A stretch of DNA of 64,000 nucleotides from Dryococelus australis (Eukaryota > Arthropoda > Insecta > Phasmatodea > Phasmatidae): assembly GCA_029891345.1 (NCBI GenBank), contig CM056994.1, forward strand, positions 222,309,991-222,373,990. The letters are read 5' to 3'. Of the stretch, positions 59,001 to 64,000 are shown piece by piece; position 1 is the stretch's first letter, and every line of letters begins with the position of its first letter. The position numbers were made by a program, and so were the translations under genes. The notes beneath the pieces are model-generated. The model did no database searches. It was not told the DNA's origin and worked only from the letters and a program-made list of their open reading frames with translations.

Positions 59001-61257
59001 TTTTGATAGCGCCCACTGGAGTCAAATGTGTAGGCTACACCACAAACTGTGAGTTGCGGACAGGACGTAGCCAGAGTTTTGATTTCTTTTAGGGTTGAAG
59101 ACGCGGGGGAGGATTCAATCTTAAAATGTTTTCTTGGTGCTGACTAAGCGCGCCTGAATGCGTGCGGTAAATCTTTATTATACGGATACACTAGCACAGT
59201 TTTACCTGATCTTTCAGATATATTTTGTGTCTATACGGATTTCTTACAGAAAAATGTGAAGTTTTACTGTATAACTGACTACCAAAATAACTTATTTAGA
59301 TCAACTTGGCGACAGACAAAAAAATTTATGCTAATGGTTCCTTCTCAAATTATGCGGAGGTGAAATATAGGGTAACACATGGATCCGTACTAAGCCCTTT
59401 ATTCTCGGTCATGTTTAATGACCTTGATAATTTTTACACTAATATTCGCTGATGTTACTCTTGTAACTACAGTCCTGTCGCTAATTTTTATAACAGCAAA
59501 ATTTATCAATCTGATGATTAGTATATATCTAATACGTTTAAGATGAACCATGAGTAAACGCAACATATTTTATACTAAATATTACAGAAGAGTGGTAAGT
59601 GTGTCAAACTGTTAGGCATCTATTTAGACAGTTAAGGTGACATGGAATTTGCAGGTGGAGCATGTTTGCGTTGAACAAAATATTCATCGAGACATCTAAA
59701 ATTGCATTTAGACAAAGCCTATTTAAGAATGGTTTATCTTGCACTTTTCCGCAGTGTTATGTCGAATGGTTTATTATTGATATATTTTAGTATAGGTTTT
59801 AATTGTGCAGGAAAAAAGCGTTAATTTTTGCGCTCACTGCAGGCCTATTTTTTTTTTTATTAAATAATTCTCACTGTGTAATTTGAATACTTTATTTTGC
59901 TTGCAAATAACTTTTTCAATTATACTTCGAACATGTATATAATTATCAAATTAAATTTCAAATTTTACCATATGGTAGACTAAGGTGGTACGTTCTAATA
60001 AAGTTGTAGGCATTACTTTGTATAGTAATAGGGCGTTTAAACGGCGATAGTAAATCTTGAGAGCTACTGGATATAGTTAGGGCGCATTTACACGGCGATA
60101 GTTTTACACGGCGATAGTTCCTACCGCAAGAACTACTCATTACTATCGCCGTGTAAATTGCATAATAACTACCGTCGTGATAGCAGCTCGAGCTAGATAG
60201 TGATAGTAACTGCCGTGACGAAACATGCAACTATCATAGTGAAAACCATGTAGCATCACTATCATAGTAGTTCGGATCACAGATGTTCACACGTGTTCAC
60301 TTTGACAGCAACATAGCAGAATTATTTTGATTCTGTTAATATCTGTCGCGGTTTTTACACTATGGGGCGGTATGACAGGACGTATATTATCATATAGGTA
60401 TGACAATATTGGCAGCATATTTATCGTCATATAACAAAAACTACGAGAACAATACATGTTTAAATGTCAATATCATGTCACGATATTTAACTTCCCCAAC
60501 AAATATCACCCTCTTGACAAAAGGCTATAAATGTAGGTCCTATCAAAGTATTTACACAAGTGTCGTCGGACACGTCCCTTCCGAGGTTAACCATCACAGT
60601 ATGTCTCGATCATGTGTGTAAACAGGACGTATTGCAGCAGGTACTTTCACACACTTCCGTGGTAGCTACTATCACCGTGTAAACCCGCCATAAGGTACAT
60701 GTAACTGCTCAACACGTAACTTTTAGATCACTTTAAATACATCACGTATAACTGGTTGACTAATAAGCAATTTTTTACTTTTAAATTTTATATAGCTAAT
60801 TTTAAAATGTTAAAATTTTGATTATATTTTTCGTAGTATTAGTATGTGCTTGCTATGGTTTTTATGATTTTGATCTGTGCAAAAGTTTCAGCTTAAAAAA
60901 AAAATAGACAGCATGCTCTATATGGTGTAAAGAATCTTGTGTTAAAACTACTTTAGGTTAGGCATACAGGTCAATTAAAAAATTAAATATTTATCAAAGT
61001 CATTTCTACTACGCCGTAACAAACTGAAGGATTGAATTTCGCGAAGCAAGCACCATCTCTCCACCAAAAGTACTTACTAAAGCTGTAAGCGATACTACTT
61101 TAGTGAGATGTTGTCTATATAGCCTCTTTTTGGGGAGAAAAGGACAAAGATGGGGAGGGGGCGCTTACTACGCATCTAGCGATATTTGAATTGGGAGCGT
61201 TACACTCACCTCGGCCTTTGTGTCGGTCTGTTGCCATGGTGAACTCTCCAGCCCCAT
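25943..61257 (-). CDS. cort: Cdc20-family WD40 protein, cortex-like (nine exons)
   Basis: Predicted APC/C activator of the Cdc20/Fizzy family, about 459 residues, built from nine exons whose phases (0,0,1,0,2,0,1,1) all agree. Order: short N-terminus; C-box LDRFIPRR (residues about 26-33), the APC/C-docking motif; RSAMNMDAARFLLNQ as in Cdc20 (RSAAQMEVASFLL); a linker; PDVILDLP; the family signature YLNILDWSSGG; then WD40 blades to the end. Cdh1/Fzr is excluded because its C-box is followed by a different block. True Cdc20 is unlikely: the blades are strongly diverged, and no KEN box or C-terminal Ile-Arg tail is seen. Insect cortex is the best fit. It acts in meiosis in Drosophila, and in Lepidoptera the locus is tied to wing colour. 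The last exon is interrupted by a hAT element, so this copy may make a changed C-terminus. The family call is firm; the orthology is inferred. Confidence 0.75.
26014..27576 (+). mobile_element. hAT transposon in the cort-like last exon
   Basis: Ends CAGTGGCGGCTGCTGA and CACCAGCCGCCACTG are inverted. Perfect 8-bp target duplications ATCTGGTC flank it (26006-26013 and 27577-27584), diagnostic of hAT. The 1563-bp body keeps the start of a ZMYM/TTF-type hAT transposase: about 26725-26760 LELQNLGPARPQLNI, about 26815-26835 IQFRGLAMRV, then an open stretch 26887-27093 (NDLAWTVNGVKDIKHLGDKV, SQHIKNAIKFPLLGKVN, QLDSAYRLT). The family pattern is WT..G..DLKHL..KIKKH..S..H. The DDE and dimerisation regions are missing, so it is a non-autonomous deletion derivative that needed outside transposase. 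Confidence 0.85.
27577..27647 (-). CDS. cort: cort-like exon 9, part before the hAT insertion
   Basis: Acceptor GCTCCGTAG|GTGATA, after a 139-bp intron (intron 5 is 135 bp). In phase with exon 8 it codes GDILKATCYACTVDDFEAFG and SRPD. ACTVDDFEAFG falls where the closing blade strand of Cdc20 (DETLRLWRCFE) should be: Thr and the last Phe agree and Phe replaces Trp. The frame is then broken by a hAT element inserted with an 8-bp duplication. The upstream pyrimidine tract is weak, so this exon is less certain than the others. Confidence 0.45.
27787..27927 (-). CDS. cort: cort-like exon 8 (last full blade)
   Basis: Acceptor GTGTTCTAG|AGGACG, donor AAATCG|GTAAGT (phase 1). It codes EDEFSETEEHAEVLVL, ATANKVVDRLEVHSNVGKV, then LYLMWSPDGRKI. 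It aligns with LVIWKYPTMAKVAELKGHTS and RVLSLTMSPDG of Cdc20. An acidic insert (EDEFSETEE) replaces the usual loop. Confidence 0.85.
28708..28891 (-). CDS. cort: cort-like exon 7 (WD40 blades)
   Basis: Acceptor GTGTTGCAG|GTGCTG, donor GTGCATG|GTACGA (phase 1). It codes VLAWHPWQPSYLAVGSHCLA, VYNVNNASLL, then YCMTWSRLTGELVVSLWVH. Joined to exon 6 it gives RGSSIPVLAWHPWQPSYLAV, matching HQGAVKAVAWCPWQSNVLAT of Cdc20. A family A repeat starts only 51 bp upstream of the acceptor. Confidence 0.9.
28943..29319 (+). repeat. Repeat family A (MITE), copy 1
   Basis: Ends are inverted: GGCTCTTCATGGTAAACTGA on the left; the complement of the right end reads GGCTGTTCATGTTTAAGAGT. Internal anchors: CGTCGGTCAAGTGAAACTGT and TTGCCAACTTTACTGG. 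It sits in intron 6, 51 bp upstream of the exon 7 acceptor. Confidence 0.75.
29320..31129. other. Intron 6 interior, nothing recognised
   Basis: AT-rich intron sequence. Short frames without family resemblance; no repeat boundaries identified. Confidence 0.4.
31130..31500. other. GC-rich island in intron 6
   Basis: Strongly GC-rich against its AT-rich intron, with frames open on both strands (for example 31157-31417 plus and 31129-31362 minus). It contains the near-palindrome GATGGCGGCTCGCGGCCATC near 31301. No product is recognised. It could be part of an old transposable element or an alternative exon; I cannot decide. Confidence 0.35.
31780..32016 (-). repeat. tRNA-derived SINE, copy 2
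   Basis: Same body as copy 1 (GGACGGCTCTTAACAGGGAG at the left, GAAAATCCGGGAGTGACCTG in the middle). The head at the right end carries the A-box-like TGGCTGAGCATTTAGCC and a B-box-like region read leftward. In intron 6. Confidence 0.8.
32034..32115 (+). repeat. Repeat family C, weak copy 4
   Basis: AGGAACCAGGAGCCGTTACT and TGATGACATCACGACGACCA resemble family C copy 1 (AGGAACCAGGAGCCGGCCGC, GTGACGTCACCC). It lies directly after SINE copy 2. Confidence 0.4.
32116..34976. other. Intron 6, nothing firmly recognised
   Basis: AT-rich. A short CT tract at about 34337-34354 and a small palindromic spot near 34188 (CCTCGTA...TACGAGG). No coding remnant could be assigned to a family. Confidence 0.4.
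34977..35193 (-). CDS. cort: cort-like exon 6 (WD40 blades)
   Basis: Acceptor ATGTTTCAG|CGGC, donor ATACCG|GTAACA (phase 0). It codes GCSWGTLIAFPLTDAQE, VTRAHKGSITTLCSSPDGRY, VASSGSDGALRIW, then LQPHMEITSRGSSIP. The GH-type position is AH and the blade closes with RIW. Cdc20 equivalents: ILSSGSRSGHIHHHDVR, and LRWAPDGRHLASGGNDNLVNVW. Confidence 0.9.
35194..35328 (-). other. Intron 5 with GC-AG ends
   Basis: 135-bp intron of the cort-like gene starting GCAGGT and ending TTTCAG. The exon side GCGAG and the following AGGT are close to the AG|GCAAGT consensus of GC-AG introns. Supported by frame continuity and WD40 alignment; not supported by transcript data here. Confidence 0.7.
35329..35453 (-). 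CDS. cort: cort-like exon 5 (GC splice donor)
   Basis: Acceptor TTCACCAG|ATATGG. It codes IWDTTDRKLLTETVCY, then VSALTWHPCGNYFA plus two bases of a Ser codon. The only donor that restores the WD40 frame into exon 6 is GCGAG|GCAGGT, a GC donor. The GT donor five bases on (CAG|GTCAAT) would join exon 6 in a non-WD40 frame. Confidence 0.8.
35528..35938 (+). repeat. Repeat family B, copy 1
   Basis: Direct match to 42190-42600: CTGCTAAAGTTCTACTTCCA, GATATTCCTCCGCCTCGTGC, then ATGGCATATGTTGGAAACAA and TTTGATTCAAAAAGGCCGAA. The first 60 bp resemble the start of family A, so A and B are probably related subfamilies. In intron 4. Confidence 0.75.
36160..36199. repeat. GA/GT microsatellite
   Basis: AGAGAGAGGGAGAGGGGGAG followed by (GT)n; part of intron 4. 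Confidence 0.8.
36544..36662. repeat. 16-bp perfect inverted repeat pair
   Basis: TAAACCCCACCGTTTG (36544-36559) and CAAACGGTGGGGTTTA (36647-36662) are exact complements separated by 87 bp in intron 4. Possibly a tiny MITE or an exposed hairpin. Confidence 0.6.
36663..37844. other. Intron 4, nothing recognised
   Basis: AT-rich intron sequence with a T-homopolymer at about 36793. A frame at 37527-37769 has no family resemblance. Confidence 0.4.
37845..38024 (-). repeat. tRNA-derived SINE, copy 3 (internally shortened)
   Basis: Left TCGGACGGCTCTTTACGAGG and right head (complement GGTGTAGTGGTTAGACTACT, a good A-box). The middle is about 60 bp shorter than in the other copies. Confidence 0.8.
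38025..40224. other. Intron 4, nothing firmly recognised
   Basis: AT-rich with a G-homopolymer at 38720-38732 and a short TA-rich tract at 39507-39560. No assignable gene or repeat. Confidence 0.4.
40225..40466 (-). repeat. Repeat family A, copy 2 (truncated)
   Basis: In reverse complement: ACTGTTCACGGTAAAATTAG, GCACTTTTGAAAGCCCTGCT, then GTGCGTCGGTCAAGTGAAAC. Only the left half of the element is present. It ends 54 bp from the exon 4 donor. Confidence 0.75.
40520..40713 (-). CDS. cort: cort-like exon 4 (first WD40 blade)
   Basis: Acceptor CGTGCAG|ACTTGAAC completes a Tyr codon; donor ATACAG|GTTAGC (phase 0). It codes YLNILDWSSGGIMAAALQRS, VFLCDLVASSTETL, CVQWNTLGDKLAVANSLSKI and a final Q. 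The counterpart in Cdc20 is [24 protein letters not shown] then VAWIKEGNYLAVGTSSAEVQ. This is the most family-diagnostic exon. Confidence 0.9.
41151..41391 (-). repeat. tRNA-derived SINE, copy 4
   Basis: The most tRNA-like head of the four: in reverse complement GGTGGCTAAGCGGTTAGTCT (A-box) and CCGGGTTCAATCCCCGACCG (B-box). The body matches copies 1-3. In intron 3's neighbour, intron 4 lies to the left; this copy is in intron 3. Confidence 0.85.
42190..42600 (+). repeat. Repeat family B, copy 2
   Basis: CCCTGTTAAAGTTCTACTTC, GATATTCCTCCGCCTCGTGC, CATGGCATATTTATAAAATG, TTTGATTCAAAAGTTGCGAA. Same orientation as copy 1; in intron 3. Confidence 0.75.
42842..43010 (-). repeat. Repeat family A, copy 3 (diverged, partial)
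   Basis: Contains GTCACTTGACCGACGTACGA (complement of the family block CGTCGGTCAAGTGA) and AAGCAGGGCTTTAAAACC, the complement of the family start. It overlaps a 187-codon frame (42588-43151) that I do not accept as a gene. Confidence 0.6.
43353..43566 (-). CDS. cort: cort-like exon 3 (linker to first blade)
   Basis: Acceptor GACGCAG|GACAAG, donor AGCATAT|GTGAGT (phase 1). 71 residues: DKQRLRREVLRSLLEEVVFA, LPSRVLLLGLSCRLPPAG (in the place of the KILxLxG/KILR region of Cdc20), then RCKPCISSPDVILDLPAFNP, matching RYIPSLPDRILDAPEIRND of Cdc20. GC-rich compared with its introns. Confidence 0.85.
44628..44984 (+). repeat. Repeat family A, copy 4
   Basis: CCCTTAAGATCTACTTTTAA, TCAACATTACTATGGGTCTG, CACACGTCAGTCAAAGG, then a right end whose complement reads GTCTCTTGACGGTAAAGTAA. 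The left end is eroded. In intron 2. Confidence 0.65.
44985..48837. other. Intron 2, nothing firmly recognised
   Basis: AT-rich with homopolymers (C-run at 46896-46909, T-run at 47411, G-run at 47908-47919). Short frames without family resemblance. Confidence 0.4.
48838..49112 (+). repeat. Purine-rich G/A tract with short tandem repeats
   Basis: Almost pure G and A on the plus strand over about 270 bp. A unit of about 34 bp (GAGGAAGGGGAAATGGAGGG then GGAGGG) repeats in tandem near 48945-49020. The many G-runs could form G-quadruplexes or triplex DNA. Long minus-strand Pro/Ser/Phe-rich frames here are products of the composition. Confidence 0.8.
50456..50578 (-). CDS. cort: cort-like exon 2 (C-box)
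   Basis: Acceptor TTTGCCGCAG|TCTCC, donor AACAAG|GTGGGT. It codes 41 residues starting SPERLRRLQLDRFIPRR and ending SSQEDVINK. DRFIPRR is the C-box (consensus DR(F/Y)IPxR) that docks Cdc20-family activators on the APC/C. The following SAMNMDAARFLLNQ resembles Cdc20 rather than Cdh1. Phase 0 at both ends. Confidence 0.85.
50940..52200 (+). mobile_element. Retroelement ORF remnant with SGNH-esterase-like domain
   Basis: Plus-strand frames around 51070-51900 match, in order, a protein common in insect retroelements that carries an SGNH/GDSL-like hydrolase fold. Seen: GHDVCRNESSNMHYNLKKI (about 51590-51650; family GANDVxRNES...NLK), SHRRAVVSNIMQTGF, then VFSLSRDELTHxGLYTN (about 51805-51860; family NLxRDxFTRHGLHLN). 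A Gln/Asn-rich tail follows (QQKQKHQNQQQNFNKLQQGK). Frame changes and stops show it is dead. In intron 1's left neighbour region, just upstream of exon 2 in the gene's sense, that is in intron 1. Confidence 0.5.
52201..54234. other. Intron 1, nothing firmly recognised
   Basis: AT-rich, with a T-homopolymer at 53527-53546. A GT/CT-rich stretch at 53090-53600 has no family match that I can name. Confidence 0.4.
54235..54636 (+). repeat. Repeat family A (MITE), copy 5
   Basis: The clearest copy, 402 bp. Left end GGCTCTTCACGGTAAAATGA, then GCACTTTTGGAATCCCTGCT. The complement of the right end reads GCTTGTTTACAATAAAATGA, then GCACTTTTGAATTC. Inner anchors: GCGTCGGTCAAGTGAAAATG and TTACCAATTTTACTGGGCGA. 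Confidence 0.8.
54637..55559. other. Intron 1, nothing recognised
   Basis: AT-rich, with no assignable repeat or gene. Confidence 0.4.
55560..56870. repeat. Probable inverted-repeat transposon
   Basis: Left CACAATTGCTAGCCAATCAG (near 55584) pairs with the right-hand complement TCACAATTGAGCGACGAGTA then TCAGCCAATCAGAG (near 56810-56860). CG-rich blocks inside both halves (GCGTCGGATTCTTGCGGTGC near 55627; complement of GGCGCATCCGACGCAGC near 56333) also pair loosely. No transposase was recognised; the boundaries are approximate. Confidence 0.35.
57790..58710. repeat. Degenerate multi-copy motif region (TTAATATT / GGTAATTTTCC)
   Basis: Both flanks hold imperfect copies of a motif of about 30 bp. 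Left: ATAATATCCCCTTACATATA, GGGGAAAATCCCATAC, CACACAAGTAGGGGAATATT. Right: GGTAATTTTCCCATGCATAT, GAGTGGGGTAATTTTACC, CCCACACAAGTTTGTTAATA, CGTCAGGTAATTTTCC. The arrangement is partly inverted, like a transposon with subterminal repeats. A tRNA-like segment lies between. Confidence 0.4.
58383..58452 (-). pseudogene. tRNA-like segment
   Basis: In reverse complement: GTCGTCATGCTGTAATGGAG then AGCGCATCGG (A-box-like, a possible D arm), CTTGTGATAG at the anticodon position, and CCGTGGTTCGCGCCCACTCA (B-box-like T arm). The acceptor stem does not pair well. It is most likely a tRNA pseudogene or a SINE head, not a working tRNA. Confidence 0.35.
59290..59870 (+). mobile_element. LINE (Jockey-like) reverse transcriptase scrap
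   Basis: VKYRVTHGSVLSPLFSVMFN then DLDNFY matches the non-LTR RT block GVPQGSVLSPLLFxxYxNDL. Further on come VKLLGIYLDS (family KxLGVxLD) and LDKAYLRMVYLALFRSVMSN then GLLLIYFS in broken frames. The catalytic F/YxDD block is degraded. A 5'-truncated dead copy of well under 1 kb, in intron 1. Confidence 0.6.
60031..60689. repeat. MITE with nested CGGCGATAGT inverted repeats
   Basis: Ends GGGCGTTTAAACGGCGATAG and CTATCACCGTGTAAACCCGCC are inverted and flanked by ATA on both sides (60028-60030 and 60690-60692). Inside, the same end recurs (GGGCGCATTTACACGGCGAT at 60080, TTTTACACGGCGATAGTT at 60102) and faces its exact inverse ACTATCGCCGTGTAAA near 60142. The 3-bp duplication suggests PIF/Harbinger, but weakly. 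Confidence 0.6.
61210..61257 (-). CDS. cort: cort-like exon 1 (start codon)
   Basis: Sixteen codons, MGLESSPWQQTDTKAE, ending at GAG|GTGAGT (phase 0). The ATG has a strong Kozak context (A at -3, G at +4). The same frame is closed by a TGA 20 codons upstream with no other ATG between, which fixes the start. Another frame over the same DNA (ATGGCAACAGACC...) reaches the donor in phase 1 and would not join exon 2. The surroundings are relatively GC-rich for this window. Any 5' UTR exon is unknown. Confidence 0.6.
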
Positions 61258-61740
61258 GCTCTCGCCTGCAGTCACTACCGCGTACTGAGGCCTGCGGGAA
61301 GCCCAGAGGCGCAGTTGTCATGACCAGCCGCGAGGGAGCACTGTGTTCGCCTCCATTTCCACTCGTAGGGGGAAACTGGGGTAGAGTGCTCATGCGAGTT
61401 GCGCATTAATTACGTTCCGTGTTCCAACATAAAAATACCTAAAAAGGTTGAGGTTACAATTATAACTAGGAGATTTCATATTTGTTAAAATGTTATTATT
61501 TACTAGTTTTTATCAACTTTACCGTACATAGATACAATATTGGATACGTCAGTCAATATCAAAATACAGTCATAAAACAATAAATCTTTTCTGTATAATA
61601 TATAATTACAATAGTGCAGTAAACGTTGATGCTCAGAAGAATTAATATAAAACACATTAATGTCTATACATATATATATGTATTTGTTTATTCATACTCC
61701 AGATGTGAGTAATGTTCTCCCGAAGTATTGAAATGCAATA
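61258..61740. other. Upstream flank of the cort-like start codon
   Basis: 61258-61400 is GC-rich and probably 5' UTR of exon 1; the TGA that closes the start-codon frame lies here. No TATA box or initiator could be fixed. The remainder is AT-rich. Confidence 0.4.
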
Positions 61741-61749
61741 TTGTAACAT

Positions 61750-61759
61750 TCTCTCTCTC

Positions 61760-61799
<40 letters not shown>

Positions 61800-61813
61800 C
61801 TCTCTCGCTCTCT
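61750..61813. repeat. (CT)n microsatellite
   Basis: About 64 bp of CT repeats with a few G interruptions, roughly 500 bp upstream of the predicted start codon. Confidence 0.9.
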
Positions 61814-63852
61814 ACTGAATTTCTACTGATATTTGACTACAATATCAATTTACATTTAAAAATCTGACCTGGCAGCACTGTTGGGTACATGCGCGCAGAA
61901 GACGATGGTTGGTATACCTTATATTTAGTCTATGTTACCGTACAAGCCACACGTGGAGCTGCGACCACATCAATAATAATTTGTTTCCGGCGAACATTTG
62001 TATACGCACGAACAAATCTCCATCAGTGTGGACGTTCGGACGCATACAAAGTTTTTTCTCTAGCCACCGTCGAGTACGATTCCGTTTTTTTGTTTTTTTT
62101 TTTGGACCTGGCGTTGTGTGGATGCGGCACCGTTTTGTGAATACTTGTTGTCTGGAACATTCACAGGTCTTCGTAGCCTTTCGAATTTTGAATTTTTCGA
62201 TTTATGACGATTCAAGCTGTCATGGTCTATTACGATTTACCTATTTGTTTTTAGCGGCTGTATTGTATTTCTGGCGGTACAAGCTTCGTTCCCAAGGCCA
62301 TGTGCATATTTTGCGTGTTTGAAGTAAAGTGAAGTGAGACGCACACAAAAATAGTGTAGTAGCTAGAGTTGGGAAAGGCGGCAGCGGAGCAGAGCAGTTG
62401 TTACTAATGTTTCTCCTGAGATCTACGGTAGATCTCCGATTGAAATTGTGGTGCGCAACTTAAATACATAACCAATGCAGTAGCTGCAGTAATTGCGTGA
62501 AACAGAACGCAGCGCAAAATGCTCTACTCCATCAGTCACACTGAGTCACTTAAACGTTATTTCCGGAGTCTCTGCCCGCCTGTGTCCTCCTTGCACCTGC
62601 AGATCGTATTGACTGTAAATTTATTTTGTAAATTTTACTGATAACTTTGTTGTACGGATACAATAATATTCTTTGCAAAATGTTTTCTTTGTTACGTTAC
62701 GAAACCTTATCTATAATACACTTTTAAAAAATGTAGTGACAATAAATAATTTAAAAAATGGGGATTCAGAGTTACAAACTATTACATTTTACGATAATTA
62801 TTTCACTTAAAACAGGCCGAGGACGGCCAGCTTTACGCACGTGTTTCTGTACCACGGGAAGCATAAGGCATCCCTTCGCTGCGGACTTTGTAGGCGTTGT
62901 AGAAGGCATTATGCAAAAATTCGTTTTCAAAGCCCAGTTTTTTTAGGCTCATATCTCCGTTAATATTCCGTTTAAGTATACGGTGTTCTGTACATTTTCG
63001 ATTTTATTTTCCATAGGGATTCGCCTCTCGTTGTTTGGGCGTTGAATTTCCGAACATCCTGCATTGCTATTGAGTATTTCAGAGAAGTATGCCTTGCTTT
63101 CAACAGAATTACGTTAAGACGCTCAACGTAAATTGATTTTCGTACTCGCTAATAAGTAAATGACGATTCACAGTAATCAGTTATTTTAAAGTCACCCTCT
63201 ACCCACATATAATAAAAGTAATAATAAATTGGTGGGTAAATTATAAATAAATCATTACCGGTTTATTACATTCTTAACTACGAGCAGATCTTCCGCAACA
63301 TATATTATCAAGCTCTGATGTAGAAGTAAATATAACACCACTGACCACATTTACGTTACCTCGCGTGTTTATGACGTAGGATGAAACATTTTCAGCCATA
63401 AATACTAAAAAGGAATGCTTTTACAAGAGTAGGGTCTTGATTAAACATTAAAGTACCCTTTTTCTCCCACCAAACGTGGACGTTTTTAATAAAGATCAAT
63501 ATGTAGCATTAAGTTACTGACTTGTGTAGTTTAGGTTGCGATTTCCATTTCAGAAAATATATCCCAGTAGCGATTAAACGATATGGTTTAAAAATAACCG
63601 TTGCTGAAGTCTGCAAATCTCGTACTTCATCTGTTTCAACTGAGTCACCACAAACAGTACTTCATTTTGTTCATTTGGATGAAGTAAGCGATTTCACAGG
63701 AAGACGACGATTCATGTCGGGCACTTGCCTAAAGCTATGTGAGAGAGTGAAGTGCGGCGTTGTGGCAACATCACGCGCGAGGCACCTCGTGTCTAAGAAG
63801 AAGGCGAGGTGGCGCGGCGTCCTCACGTTCCGCCTTGATCGAAGAAATTTAA
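61814..63852. other. Upstream DNA, no gene recognised
   Basis: Frames at 61889-62322 and 63522-63872 have no recognisable family; the second runs into a family A end. A 19-nt palindrome (arms GAGATCTAC / GTAGATCTC) lies at 62418-62436. The promoter of the cort-like gene may be here but could not be located. Confidence 0.4.
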
Positions 63853-64000
63853 GGCTGTTGAAGATAAAGTGAGCACTTTTGAAATCAACCTTAGCAAAAA
63901 GTCACTGCCCCTGCCTGTATGTATTTTAACTGGCGCACCGAGTGACATACGCCCAGTAAAATTGGTAACAATGTACTGGAAGTAGTTCCGTAGCTTAATG
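63853..64000 (-). repeat. Repeat family A, copy 6 (cut by window edge)
   Basis: GGCTGTTGAAGATAAAGTGA, then GCACTTTTGAAATCAACCTT, CATACGCCCAGTAAAATTGG: the right end of family A in reverse orientation, about 85% like copy 5 by eye. Confidence 0.8.

Noticed and set aside
61115-61393. 92-codon frame over exon 1 (MSTLPQFPPTSGNGGEHSAP...)
   Set aside because: It reaches the donor in phase 1 and cannot join exon 2; the frame starting MGLESSPWQQ joins in phase.
63522-63872. 116-codon plus-strand frame near the right edge
   Set aside because: It runs into a family A end and shows no recognisable domain or splice context.
1-64000. miR-193 hairpin, known near cortex in Lepidoptera
   Set aside because: I looked by eye for the mature sequence (TACTGGCCT...AAGTCCC) on both strands and did not find it; the search is not exhaustive.

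Overview
The window is animal nuclear DNA, almost certainly from an insect. It is AT-rich, has multi-exon genes with long introns, and is packed with transposon remnants, tRNA-derived SINEs and microsatellites. The clearest host gene is a Cdc20/Fizzy-family WD40 protein on the minus strand. I reconstructed it by eye as nine exons from 61257 down to about 25943, with matching intron phases. It keeps the Cdc20-type C-box (DRFIPRR) and the signature LNILDWSSGG, but is otherwise too diverged to be Cdc20 itself. The best fit is the insect-restricted, fast-evolving paralogue cortex (cort), a meiotic APC/C activator in Drosophila whose locus is linked to wing melanism in moths and butterflies. The species cannot be named from sequence alone.

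Layout, left to right. 1-832: probable terminal exon and 3' UTR of an unidentified plus-strand gene, convergent with cort. 833-12000: intergenic DNA with a Tc1-like remnant carrying a SINE, a palindromic MITE, a hAT remnant and a mariner-like remnant. 12040-25565: a large nested inverted-repeat structure. Two diverged copies of one compound repeat lie head to head, and a simple-sequence tract sits at the same position in each. One copy holds a copia-type LTR fossil and a Helitron; the other holds a hAT-like element and has a 2.5 kb TA/CA microsatellite. 25943-61257: the cort-like gene, whose introns hold two related repeat families (A and B), SINEs, a retroelement ORF with an SGNH-esterase-like domain, a LINE RT scrap and several MITEs. 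61258-64000: upstream DNA with a CT microsatellite and another family A copy.

Most notable points: a hAT element with perfect 8-bp target duplications sits inside the candidate last coding exon of the cort-like gene; one of its introns uses a GC-AG splice site; and paralogous empty sites inside the inverted repeat date the Helitron and hAT insertions relative to the repeat. No functional tRNA, rRNA or CRISPR array was seen. All calls come from reading the sequence by eye, without database searches.
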